Part shown: piece after piece, positions 37,701 to 47,306 of the stretch
Layout of the letters: each line of letters starts with the position of its first letter
How positions within the stretch are numbered: the first letter of the stretch is position 1
Source: Phoronis australis
Lineage: Eukaryota > Phoronida > Phoronidae
Direction of reading: 5' to 3'
Assembly: GCA_002633005.1 (NCBI GenBank)
Contig: NMRA01000008.1
Coordinates: forward strand, 626,985 to 690,984
DNA length: 64,000 nt
The notes under the pieces: generated by a model
What the model was told of the DNA's origin: nothing
Database searches by the model: none
Seen by the model: only the letters and a program-made list of their open reading frames with translations
Position numbers and translations under genes: made by a program

Positions 37701-40700
37701 CTTAAGATCAGAAGTGTTAGACGTGGGTCGTCTTAAGCTGTTTAATTCCTTGATACACTCTTTACTCTTTGTTTGCAGCGAACGCTCCAACATTTTAGAA
37801 TGAACCTTTACTCTGCAGGAGAAGGGTAACCTGCCGTTTTAAAGTTTAGCGACATAATGCTGCAGCTTTGTTAGAAACGGGTGATGTATGAATCACGGTA
37901 CCCATAACGCATCGATCACGTGCACATTGGCTTTACCTTGGCGGACAGTCATGATTGTTGCAGGAAATGACCGACGATGGCCTTGTTACAGGATCACAAT
38001 TATTTGGATGGACTTGCTTTCCGCCACTGTCAACGCAAACAGCTTCCGTGTACTGCCAACCTGTAGAACGCATTATCAACACAATATCACACAAAACGGT
38101 TGAAACCATCAGACCTGCACATACCCTCGTGAGTCAACTCCCCAAGAATGCTTCATTATTTTGGTGGAATATGCAACTGAGATACTACATGTAGGATACC
38201 AACCTTTTTCATACAGGGAGAATGCCTAAAGGAGGCCATCTATACAGGGAGTTTCCGTGAGAAAAGCTATTCTTTGATAGAATTTTGTTCCCGTAACTTA
38301 AAGATATTGCGTAACCAAATCTCCCAATGTGATCCATTTAGTGGGAATATCAATTAAGAAACCCTTTTGTTGGAAGTTTCCGTGAACGATCCAACCCTTC
38401 TGAACGACATGCATGTATCACCTCTATACCTTACGGTGCAGTCCTGCCGGGCTTTGATAACTGTGTGACAATCCCGGCTTTAATAAGAAAGATTGCTTCT
38501 AATACTCTATCTGTACCATTCTCACAACTCACAAATACGGATATTGCCACACAAGTGTTGGTGATGGTAATTTCGACAACGACATACATTCCGCATCATT
38601 TTATACAGATGCAGTAGTCAAAACACGTTCCCACCTACGACCCCATGTTTTAAAAGTTTGAATTTTGTCGGATGTACCAACAAAATGGCCGCCAAAGTGA
38701 ATGACACCAGAGTTTACTGCAAACAGCCCCATCTGGAGAAAATGTGCATGATTAAATTCTAAAATTTTCCAAATTTCAAAGGAAATGAATACCAAAACCG
38801 TCAGTAAAGGTACAGTGTCAACCGCAAGCTCTAACTTTCAAGGACAATCGTACATTGATAATGGATATACTCTTTTTGTTTCAATTTGTATTGATAACAC
38901 CCCAGTGCATACTCGTCACTTCCAAATATACGTCTGGGTGTATATGTATATGTGGATTTGACTTTTGCTCGGAATTTGAATTTTCCGAATGTATACCCCT
39001 GACTTGTCAGCACAGAAATCCGGTATCGAAATTGATTCTTTGAAAATTAAGAGAAGAAGGTGTCTACCCCAGGACGTATATTCAGAAAAGGGTACTTGTA
39101 TTCAGAAAAGGGTACATGTTTACCTTTTCTGATACCCAAACGCAAGCCCGGACGTTCTTTCGGGGAAGTAGAGACTATGAATGGAGAATATATTATAAGT
39201 CATGATGGTGTAATTGCCTAGTAGTGAATATTTTCCCAAAACCGTATCATGATATAAACGGAGATCTGAAATGAATGTTACATTGCCTGTTGATTGATTT
39301 CTAAAACCTCGATTTGACTGACGCTCGCTAACACTGTTCAGTTTGGAATTCTTACAGATTATGGCTCCAAAATTTGTCTAATGTTGGGCGTATACTCGGA
39401 AAGTTCCCGGGAGAACCGCATTTGTAGGAAGTGTTTATTTGGAGAACTTGATGATAGTAGAAAGCAATAATCCGAAAATTTCCAGTTTCAATGATTAATG
39501 ATAAAAGTAATAAAACATGATACGAGTACAGTCTACGGTACATCTTCTGGTGAAAACAAAGTTAAAAAGCTTTGAATTAGAAACTGCTTTGGTTTCGTAG
39601 CCTCAAATTTTCCCTCAGAAGTGAAAGTTATCTGCGCTAAGATAGCGTTTATCCCCGGGGCGAAATTTGAGGCTACAAAAATAGGCACGATGAGTGTTCC
39701 GGTTGATCTTTTTCTCTTACCTGACCCACAATTCTTGCTACACGCCGTCAGAGGTCGCGCTTCCCATCTGTGAAGTGTATTAACACTGCCTGGTATCGGC
39801 GTGAAGTACTCATAAGAAATCTCTGGCGATACACCTCCGTACACTTTATCATCATACCGTTGAAAGACTGATACTTCCAAAGTAGCATGATCAGGAATTC
39901 TTCGAACAAATATCACTTCGTCGCTGCCCCTCTCGTATCGAATATCGACGCCATCTTTATGATAAACACCAGTCATATGCTTCCGGTCGCTTTCGTCGGA
40001 ATTCAGTACATACCTGCCATTTACTTTTGCAGCTAAAAATATAATTCAGGGATTTAATTTTCGACAAAACTTACTCAAGTAGCAGTTGTGGTGTCATTTT
40101 TAAACACACTGTAAATTGGTTGCCTTGGCATCACGTGATGAGGTGTAAACAATATAAGAAAACAAGTGCAAAATTTAGGTTAAAATATGTAATTACCAAC
40201 CAGAATTTTTCTCATCTACATTTCCCAGAAGGTTATCTGAATTCGTGCCCAAAATTCCCCACTGAACAAGGACGTGCTCCGAAAACGATCCGGGTAGACA
40301 AGAGTAGAGATAGCAAGTTTTCTCAGTGGACTTCATTTACTCAAAACAACTTCAAGAAACTGCTGAACACTATTCGAGGCAATCACGTCCCACTTGGTCA
40401 ACAAATTGTCGTCAAACATCGCCCACTATAATTTTCTTCAATTTTTGGAGGAGCTACAAAGACCCGCCCGAACCGTAGCCTTAGGGCCTGACGCCACCGG
40501 ATGTTTACGAGCCGAAAATAGTACCACGATTCATGCATTTGGAAAACGACAGCAGCGGCGCAGACGAAATCCCAGGAAATGAAATGATGATACGCATTAC
40601 ACTTTGTACGATTATAGTTCAACCACTGCCCAGTTGTAAATACGTGTGCGAATTTACCAAGCGCGAAAACAAACGTGGTAATTTATTCTGCCGAATTATC

Positions 40701-43700
40701 TCTCCATACAATGTCAAACTATCATAATCTGCAAAATGTTATTTCAAACTTTAGCTATGGAGAGGGGTGGAAATTACAAGACTAAAGCATATCAATTGCA
40801 CATCTAAAAATTCCTCAGTTACAAAAAAAAACTTGATTATCGATAATTTTCATATCAGCCAGACCTCAGGCTTTATCAATATCTATAGCCATAAAAACCA
40901 TGGGGAAATGAGAGGCGGGGGATGAAGTTCATGACCGTGATATCGGGTGGAGAGAAACTGGTGAAGATCGAGGGAGATTGTCACGGCGGAATGTTGGGCA
41001 GGTAGACAAAATACAACAGCTGGACTATTGATAACCATAGAGTAGTTGTTGAAATGAAACGTGGCAAACTCTCAAGACAAAACACGGCTTACCCATTATG
41101 GTAAATATGTTTTTGTCGACGACTCTTAGACTTGTAACCGGACCACTGATGTTTATAAATGTCATGTACTCTAAAATGGAGATGTACAACTTTCATTAAA
41201 CAAAATGTCGTTCATCCAGATGAAATACTTTAAAATGTGAAAAACCTAATATAAACCAAATCGTCTGGAAGGCTTTCAACTTCAAAAGTTTGCCAACGCA
41301 TGTCATTTCCATTGGGAGATGACAACTGTCCGATTCCTGAGAACGCCGACGTGTGTCGTCGCAATTTTTGCAGTAATCGGACAGTTGTACCAGTTACGTA
41401 TCTCGTTTTATCGAATGGCATTGCTTTGCAGCGACGTCTTGCGGTGAATGGTTGCAAAAATCAGTGAACAGACGACCAATAAAATAAACAACGACCAGTT
41501 AGAAGACGCGCGCGTGAACTGAAAAAAAGTTGGGAGATTTAATATAAACGCTTTTGTTCTTGTTCTTTCCAATCAGCTTTGCGTTTTAAATGCACAAGAT
41601 ATTTCAAACATGCACTGTGAGAGCACAAAAGCGATTGTCACTAGACCCATATCGAAATTCTGGTGTGTAAGATGGGCCGACTTGACAGAAACGAAACCCA
41701 GTTTCTTCATTCACGGACATTCGGAGACGTTGTGAGAATTGCTTAAATATCCCACCAGCGATTTGGCGACATGAGTATAGCAAAAGTCTAAAAAACTGAA
41801 GGTGTTAAAGCCCACTGCGTTTATGTCTGTCTGAACCAACTATGCAATCGCCATCTAGCGATAAGGCGTATTTCATGTGCATGTCGTTATAATAAAAATG
41901 AATGTTAAAGCAATTATAGAAAACGTCGATTTTACAACAGTTTTCGTCAGTTAAAGAAGCTGTCTAAGCATGATGTCGACGAACCCACAACAGAAAAATA
42001 AAACAAATGAAAAAAAATTATCACAACAGTATTTATCCCAAACGATACTTAAACTGTCAATACCCAATGATTTCCCTTAGCACTTGTCAAACACAAAACA
42101 CACCCATTGGCTACCTTTATATTTTCCGGAAGTGACGTTTCCGGACCGCCTTTGACATGTGTTGCCTCCACCGCCACACAATCCACATTGGTCGAAATGT
42201 TTTTGGGAGTCAAACAAACCATCGCAACCAAAATGCTAAAATAAAACACAAAATACAACATTTAAAAGCGGAAGAGGGAAGAAACGTAACACTTTGATGC
42301 ATGCTTGACATGATCAACCAGCTCGACTGTCCATTGGACTAAACAACTCTCCGAGCACTTAAAGGCGAAGGCAACCTTTTTCCATGTCATTTTGAGCTAA
42401 AATAAGGTTGGTCGGTTATCCTAGACATATTTTTCACTTAATTACAGCTTTTCGTAATTTTATTAATTACTCGTCCGCTTTTCCGGAAGTGACGTTTTAG
42501 GAGGCAAGCGCTTCCCGCCACTTGGTTTTGCGTTGAGATTACTGTGCGAATCTGTTCTATTCTACTTTTGTTTTGTGCTATTTTTCACCAATTNNNNNNN
42601 NNNNNNNNNNNNNNNNNNNNNNNNNNNNNNNNNNNNNNNNNNNNNNNNNNNNNNNNNNNNNNNNNNNNNNNNNNNNNNNNNNNNNNNNNNNNNNNNNNNN
42701 NNNNNNNNNNNNNNNNNNNNNNNNNNNNNNNNNNNNNNNNNNNNNNNNNNNNNNNNNNNNNNNNNNNNNNNNNNNNNNNNNNNNNNNNNNNNNNNNNNNN
42801 NNNNNNNNNNNNNNNNNNNNNNNNNNNNNNNNNNNNNNNNNNNNNNNNNNNNNNNNNNNNNNNNNNNNNNNNNNNNNNNNNNNNNNNNNNNNNNNNNNNN
42901 NNNNNNNNNNNNNNNNNNNNNNNNNNNNNNNNNNNNNNNNNNNNNNNNNNNNNNNNNNNNNNNNNNNNNNNNNNNNNNNNNNNNNNNNNNNNNNNNNNNN
43001 NNNNNNNNNNNNNNNNNNNNNNNNNNNNNNNNNNNNNNNNNNNNNNNNNNNNNNNNNNNNNNNNNNNNNNNNNNNNNNNNNNNNNNNNNNNNNNNNNNNN
43101 NNNNNNNNNNNNNNNNNNNNNNNNNNNNNNNNNNNNNNNNNNNNNNNNNNNNNNNNNNNNNNNNNNNNNNNNNNNNNNNNNNNNNNNNNNNNNNNNNNNN
43201 NNNNNNNNNNNNNNNNNNNNNNNNNNNNNNNNNNNNNNNNNNNNNNNNNNNNNNNNNNNNNNNNNNNNNNNNNNNNNNNNNNNNNNNNNNNNNNNNNNNN
43301 NNNNNNNNTAATTACTACATCCCGGTACGCAGCAACAGTGTGGCATGTTGACTGACTAGTAAATGAAAGCGAACGACGACGGAACTTAACACAACCGAGG
43401 TAGAACAATGACTGACTCGGCAGCTCTCACAGTCAGACTATGTGAAAAGAAATTGGCGGAAAGCGCTTGCCTCCTAAAACGTCACTTCCGGAAAAGCGGA
43501 CGAATAATTAATAAAATTACGAAAAGCTGTAATTAAGTGAAAAATATGTCTAGGATAACCAACCAACCTTATTTTAGCTCAAAATGACATGGAAAAAGGT
43601 TGCCTTCGCCTTTAAGTAGTGTGGTCCCTACCGACAACGTATTGGAATGGACGACTTTGGGTATTTGTTCTACAGGAAAGGAGAAATTCCACAAACTAAT

Positions 43701-46647
43701 ACCCACCTGCATAACCGTGTAAGCTGATCGTATAAATGGCATAATGTCACGCGTAACAGGAGGCTCGAACCTACCGTACACTGCCCACTAACGCAAACGT
43801 CATAGCCCCAGTCACTTGACGTCGATATGCATGAGGTACCGTCAATAACTTCAGCGGATCGCTGAACAGCAATCTTTGGCGCACTCGCACTACAATGCAG
43901 TTCACATTGCTGGCTTTCTGCAACGAAAGGTAAAACGTTTTGTCGTTTGTCAATGGTTCGGTCGAAAAAGGCGCGGCCACGTACGTGGCAAGTACATGAC
44001 AAGACGGGGAATAATGTTGCCATGATAAAATGATTGTGAATAGTCTCTATAAGGCGGCTACAAACTCGCGTCCCATAGAAGAAACAAAAGTTTGATTTTG
44101 ACCACTAACAGTACTCGGCGAATAAAGTGACACATGGCTATATGCGATGTCAACTTATTGGGCACGGTCTAAAGCAATAACGCCCGATTCTGCCAAGAAA
44201 TCACCCCTCACTTGACCAAGTATCAGGAACAAGTTGATAACTTGAAGACTAAATCAAAACTATTTTTGACGGAAGGTGTTTGTATGACAGCTTTAAGTTT
44301 TCCAATAAGTCGTTGCTATAGATCGACATACCCGGCAATTCGTCACCATTATTCTGCGTTCCGTAAACGTGATTACCTCTCGTCTACGGAACTCAACCAA
44401 GTGAAGACATTCTCAATATCACCAAATGTTTGCATATTACGTTTTGAGCGTCTGTCCCACTGCCATTCATAGAGACTCCTAGTGATACCAAACGGCCTGT
44501 TGTTCGTTGCTGCACACTGCTGGTCGCGAAAATCAACTGTCTGTCCCGGACATGCCTGTGTATTGCACATCTCCGCTATGACATCACTTCCAGGGCATCC
44601 ATTGCGTCTAAGCCCACTGAGAACAAAAATCATACGCAGTAAGGGCAGATACATTGAAACGCTACATGATTTAACAACGATGCACTGACAAATGTGGTGT
44701 AATTTGATTTGGTATTGACATCAATAAGTTGGTGTGGCTCCATAAATAAAAGTGTCTTTTGAACCGAAATTTTGGTTGTACTGTCAACTCTAGTCTACAC
44801 GTGTGAATGAAGTTTAACTGAAGTTCATCAAGCAGATAAATACCAAAAGGAACATGTAATGGCCATGGAAGTGGCAAGCCTACCTCCCACTCAGCCGTTA
44901 CTTTAGCCCCTAACAAGTATTTGGGTGCAGACACAGCCTCCCCCAGGCCGAGACCTCAATACTATCCCAAAACCTGAATATCATTAGTTCGAAGGAGAGT
45001 TTGCAAACTTACAATTTACAGAATCGCCGTTTGACCCGGACGCCACCACCACATGTCCGACTACATGGGCCCCATGTGTCTTCGAAGTTTGACCATGTTC
45101 CATCAGCCGTGCTTAAACCCTAGAGAGAAAGCTTTCATGGCTTGTTAATGCTTTTAACTGGTGATTCTAATAACGATGGCTGTGAAAAAAGATTCCTTTT
45201 CGTGTTAAAAAAACGGCGTGGTATGAACGTCTTGAAGTCTGGTGTTAGAACAACCGAGATTTCTTAATTCCAACTCACGGCGCAAGTAGTCGCTTTTGAA
45301 ATCGGTACTACTAGTCCATCCGATAATTATGGAAAGCCTACTGGGCCTAATATTTCTTTTCGAAATCAAACTCGAGCACAGAACATTAGACACTTATCTC
45401 GAGTTTTCCTCAAAAGTAGAACGGAAAGTGACTAAAAGGATTTCAAGTTCGATTTCGAGAGCAAGGATAAAACTCCGGCCCCAGAACGTGGGTTGAAAAA
45501 AATTTAAGATCTATTCTATACAGTTCTTTTTATTCCAACTCAACCCAAGAAGATTTTACGCTAAGAGACTTGGCCTCAATTCAGAAACTTGCAACAGTCT
45601 GCGTGCTTTTACATGAGCATCGAGTCATCCACAGCTGAACGCCAACATCAAATGACTACGAGAATGACGAAATTTTTTTGCACGAATGAAAATTGAAATT
45701 GAAGGTATTCCATTTCTGCAACGTCACCTCCCGTTGTCGCGCTGCTTGAACCAGCTACAGCACAGAAATATTCGTGCCCAAAGTGTCCACCCATTCGCGC
45801 TACATTGCAACGCGAATTACACTCACGTCGCTCGCTTACGTGTTGTCGGGAAAGTCCTTTACAATGTCGCGCGAAGTGGCGGCCACATTTAGCTTGAAAC
45901 TTCAGCGTGCAAAGTAAACAATGACTGACGAAGAAGACTATTGCTGTATTAGACGTGCAAAAGACGAATTACTGGGTTTCGAAATTAGTGGATCAAAATT
46001 ATAACAAAGCAGGCCGTAGGCCTACAGAAAGATTGCTCATGACAATATTCTCGTAACATCATGCGAAGGATTGGGTTTGCCAAATCTAGTGTTTCCTTCG
46101 TGACTAACTGAATCCGCTTCAATTCAGTTGTTTTAAGCAAATGTCTTAGTTAGTAATCGACATGTAATTTGTCATACAAGAACTTCTGAGCACGAAAGGA
46201 ACTAAAAAAATTGTCTTGGTCAAGTCGAAATTTGAAAGCTGTGATTGGTTCAAGCAACGCAATGAAGCGAGGCGACGGCGTAGAAATTAAATATCGTTAC
46301 ATTTCAGTTTCAGACGCGTGACGTCGCTACTGGCTCACCCGTCGCTTGCGTGGGCGTACGGGTGCAGACACCACAACAGAAATCCAGTTGATTCAATTAA
46401 ACGTCTCCAAGAGAATCGACTCTCTCAATTTCGTGCAGTTTGCTAGGCCTTTAAAGTCGCGAGTTAACGCCATGCGCCACAAATGGTTTACTCTAACCAA
46501 TTGGTGTAAAAAAGACTGCAAACTGCATGCGTGCTTTGAAAACTAAAATTAAACGAAATACGAAACAAAAGCTCGTACCTGTTCTACTGTAACTCCAGTC
46601 AAGGTGAAAGCTGTCAGAATGACTACTACAAACTTGAAACTACACAT
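31567..46647 (-). CDS. ADAMTS-like secreted glycoprotein (whole gene, 9 exons)
   Basis: CDS joins 46647-46579, 45119-45013, 44616-44423, 43917-43775, 42235-42115, 40032-39721, 38060-37937, 37279-37111 and 31725-31567 on the minus strand: 1398 bases, 465 residues. Every junction has AG/GT borders and matching phase (0,2,1,0,1,1,2,0). Order: signal peptide (1-23), TSP1 repeat (about 32-82), ADAMTS cysteine-rich module with DFRDQQCAA (86-171), [11 protein letters not shown] motif (175-195), spacer (213-295), three TSP1 repeats (301-465). ADAMTSL proteins are secreted to the extracellular matrix, lack the metalloprotease and modulate matrix assembly. No protease or disintegrin exon lies before the first TSP1, and the signal peptide joins it directly, so this is a true ADAMTSL, not a truncated ADAMTS. 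There is no PLAC or NTR end: it stops after the fourth TSP1. The exact paralogue is not assignable by eye. Confidence 0.9.
31927..34020 (-). mobile_element. Degenerate LINE 1 (non-LTR retrotransposon, RT and C-terminal part)
   Basis: Minus-strand remnants of a reverse transcriptase broken by frameshifts and stops. 33716-33132 carries [30 protein letters not shown], the AGFRKGYST segment and [10 protein letters not shown] (first catalytic Asp). 32973-32752 has LLYADDMVG (catalytic YADD). 32805-32049 holds the thumb and C-terminal part ([31 protein letters not shown]). The tail to 31927 keeps a conserved [16 protein letters not shown] stretch. 33720-34020 is the upstream linker with stops. The endonuclease end is missing (5' truncated). 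It looks CR1/L2-like in type. It lies in ADAMTSL intron 8, same strand as the gene. Confidence 0.88.
34729..35930 (+). mobile_element. Degenerate LINE 2 fragment (L1/Tx1-like ORF2 C-terminal part)
   Basis: Plus-strand remnants: [18 protein letters not shown] near 34729, [13 protein letters not shown] near 34840, then frames with [20 protein letters not shown] and [26 protein letters not shown] near 35440-35620 (the cysteine/histidine motif after the RT), then [19 protein letters not shown] near 35710. Several stops and frame changes mark it as dead. The catalytic RT core is absent. It is opposite in strand to LINE 1 and lies in the same ADAMTSL intron. Confidence 0.8.
35957..36364. mobile_element. 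Foldback element F (GGGCCCGGTCTC ends), full copy
   Basis: About 408 bp with inverted arms of roughly 110 bp: GGGCCCGGTCTCTAATCTTT at left and its near-inverse at right, continuing through TACTCGAAA and GCGAACTTAAGATAATT. The interior has several TCGAGTT/AACTCGA motifs. Related sequences are a right half at about 45345-45483 and a left end at about 49525-49610 that runs into the minisatellite. Outer bases (CAGGG left, CTGGG right) are hAT-like, but no target duplication was seen. Confidence 0.7.
36365..37110 (-). other. Rest of ADAMTSL intron 8
   Basis: About 750 bp between the foldback and exon 8 with no recognised feature. Confidence 0.5.
37111..37279 (-). CDS. ADAMTSL exon 8 (TSP1-3)
   Basis: Encodes residues 357-413. 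[20 protein letters not shown] carries TSP1 cysteines in an unusual setting ([10 protein letters not shown] where families have CSxSCGGG). AWLAGPWTK opens the next repeat. The acceptor is TGTTCGCAG, phase 2, and the donor CTAAG|GTAAAT, phase 0. Confidence 0.87.
37937..38060 (-). CDS. ADAMTSL exon 7 (rest of TSP1-2)
   Basis: Encodes residues 316-356 plus two bases. [16 protein letters not shown], then C-D-P-V and SCNNHDCPP give the TSP1 cysteine spacing. The acceptor is GCGTTCTACAG, phase 1, and the donor CCAAG|GTAAAG, phase 2. It was found only by following phases; no long open frame marks it. Confidence 0.9.
39721..40032 (-). CDS. ADAMTSL exon 6 (spacer and start of TSP1-2)
   Basis: Encodes residues 212-315 plus one base. 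NGRYVLN, the IRYER segment and [11 protein letters not shown] follow the ADAMTS spacer pattern (beta-rich, ending in a Y-E-Y motif). [16 protein letters not shown] then opens the second TSP1. The acceptor is TATATTTTTAG and the donor TCAG|GTAAGA, phase 1. Confidence 0.93.
40033..42114 (-). other. ADAMTSL intron 5
   Basis: 2082 bases between the CGLC module and the spacer exon. No repeat or nested gene recognised. The joining phase (1/1) and family alignment leave no room for a missing exon. Confidence 0.7.
42115..42235 (-). CDS. ADAMTSL exon 5 (CDG/CGLC module)
   Basis: Encodes residues 172-211 plus one base. [10 protein letters not shown] and [13 protein letters not shown] correspond to the conserved CDG..DxCGVCGGDxxxC segment before the spacer. 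The acceptor is TTTTATTTTAG, phase 0, and the donor AAAG|GTAGCC, phase 1. The 3' part contains a 19-base match to the inverted repeat of the neighbouring transposon (see findings). Confidence 0.92.
42594..43308. other. Assembly gap (715 N)
   Basis: Unsequenced run between the two arms of an almost perfect inverted repeat. All open frames through it are artefacts. Its length may be an estimate. Confidence 1.
43308..43346 (-). pseudogene. Possible THAP-domain ORF start, truncated by the N gap
   Basis: Thirteen residues only, ATG at 43346: C-C-C-V-P-G-C-S-N after M-P-H. THAP domains typically start within a few residues of Met with C-x(2-4)-C followed by an Asn. It sits just inside the right inverted repeat of the TTAA element and reads into the gap, the expected place for a transposase or a THAP-bearing ORF. 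The match is short, so this is suggestive only. Confidence 0.5.
43775..43917 (-). CDS. ADAMTSL exon 4 (cysteine-rich domain)
   Basis: Encodes residues 124-171: [12 protein letters not shown], then EVIDGTSC and DVCVSGQCT, the standard ADAMTS cysteine-rich pattern. The acceptor is TTTCGTTGCAG, phase 1, and the donor ACG|GTAGGT, phase 0. Confidence 0.93.
44423..44616 (-). CDS. ADAMTSL exon 3 (end of TSP1, cysteine-rich start)
   Basis: Encodes residues 59-123 plus one base. It completes the first TSP1 (CNTQACPG) and enters the ADAMTS cysteine-rich domain with [12 protein letters not shown]. The acceptor is TTTTTGTTCTCAG. The donor is TTTG|GTGATA, not a strong consensus, but its phase 1 matches the next acceptor. 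Confidence 0.88.
45013..45119 (-). CDS. ADAMTSL exon 2 (first TSP1, start)
   Basis: Encodes residues 24-58 plus two bases. [20 protein letters not shown] is the classic TSP1 opening with two Trp and CSRTCGGG. The acceptor is TTTCTCTCTAG and the donor TT|GTAAGT, phase 2. Confidence 0.93.
45345..45483. repeat. Foldback family F, half copy
   Basis: Similar to the right arm of 35957-36364: CTCGAGCACAGAACATTAGA, CACTTATCTCGAGTTTTCC, AAAAGTAGAACGGAAA, then CGAGTTC-like and CGGCCCC end motifs. The opposite arm is absent. It lies in ADAMTSL intron 1. Confidence 0.6.
46579..46647 (-). CDS. ADAMTSL exon 1 (signal peptide)
   Basis: 23 residues beginning [19 protein letters not shown], a short basic start followed by a hydrophobic core, as in a secretory signal. 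The ATG has a strong context (ACCACCATGTG). The donor is CAG|GTACGA, phase 0, and fits the phase-0 acceptor of exon 2. Confidence 0.82.
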
Positions 46648-46705
46648 GGTGGTTGAATGTTATAGAAGTAACAGTTTATTTGTCAATATCTCGAACGCAA
46701 ATGGC

Positions 46706-46713
46706 TATATATA
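46706..46713 (-). promoter_or_regulatory. Candidate TATA box of the ADAMTSL gene
   Basis: TATATATA about 60 bp upstream of the start codon, read on the minus strand as CTTATATATAGCC. Spacing would give a 5' leader of roughly 30 bases. In A+T-rich DNA this may be chance. Confidence 0.35.
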
Positions 46714-47306
46714 AGGCAGCATTCAGCGAAGATAAGAGTCGCAGGGGAGTAGCAGACGAAACGATAGATATAATCATGACGTCATCAACTACCGGCTGAC
46801 AGAATTCGCTGGTTCCCGCGGGGAACAGACATGACAGTCTACGTGAACAAACATGTGTTTGTTTTTGCATTAAATGGGTGCAAATTATTTTATCTTATCC
46901 GCCATTGTTGAAAAATGTAATTAAAAAGTACTCGACTGCCGTTTACCTTACGATACCGGTGCAATATAAACAGGTTACGCTATCAAAACCATGAAACATG
47001 AATAGTCGTTAAAATTTTAATCTCTGCAGGAGAGGTAAACAGAAATTTAAATTTGCCCCCTTGTGAGTTGTAGAAGTAAAGATTTGTTAAGGTACGAACT
47101 GCGAGTTTTGACATTCATGAACGGGAATCAATATTAATGGCATAGGCGTTGCTCACGATACGATAATTCAACAAACCTAAGCTTTTAAACCGTTCTGATT
47201 GCACGCTCGTAGATTGTGTCATTGGTTTCAAAATGCTGATGTTTGCTGTAGAAATCATTACTTAACTCTGATTAAAGTGTAAATATCAATTTTCTGAAAC
47301 ACGCGG
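46714..47306. other. Upstream flank of ADAMTSL, nothing recognised
   Basis: About 590 bp between the candidate TATA box and the next transposon. No gene or repeat seen. Confidence 0.5.

Larger units (their letters stand above)
42363..43611. mobile_element. TTAA-flanked foldback transposon with N gap inside
   Basis: Arms of about 160 bp (42363-42525 and 43450-43611) are inverted copies with only about three mismatches, starting AGGCGAAGGCAACCTTTTTC. TTAA lies directly outside each arm (42359-42362, 43612-43615), the target duplication of piggyBac and Kolobok elements. N runs from 42594 to 43308, so the real length is unknown. On the minus strand the sequence entering the gap reads [13 protein letters not shown] from 43346, which looks like the start of a THAP zinc finger. 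The element lies in ADAMTSL intron 4; phases of exons 4 and 5 agree, so no coding exon is lost in the gap. Confidence 0.8.

Noticed and set aside
42533-43408. Several 250-276 residue open frames on both strands
   Set aside because: They are mostly translated N. Only the 13-residue THAP-like start outside the gap has content.
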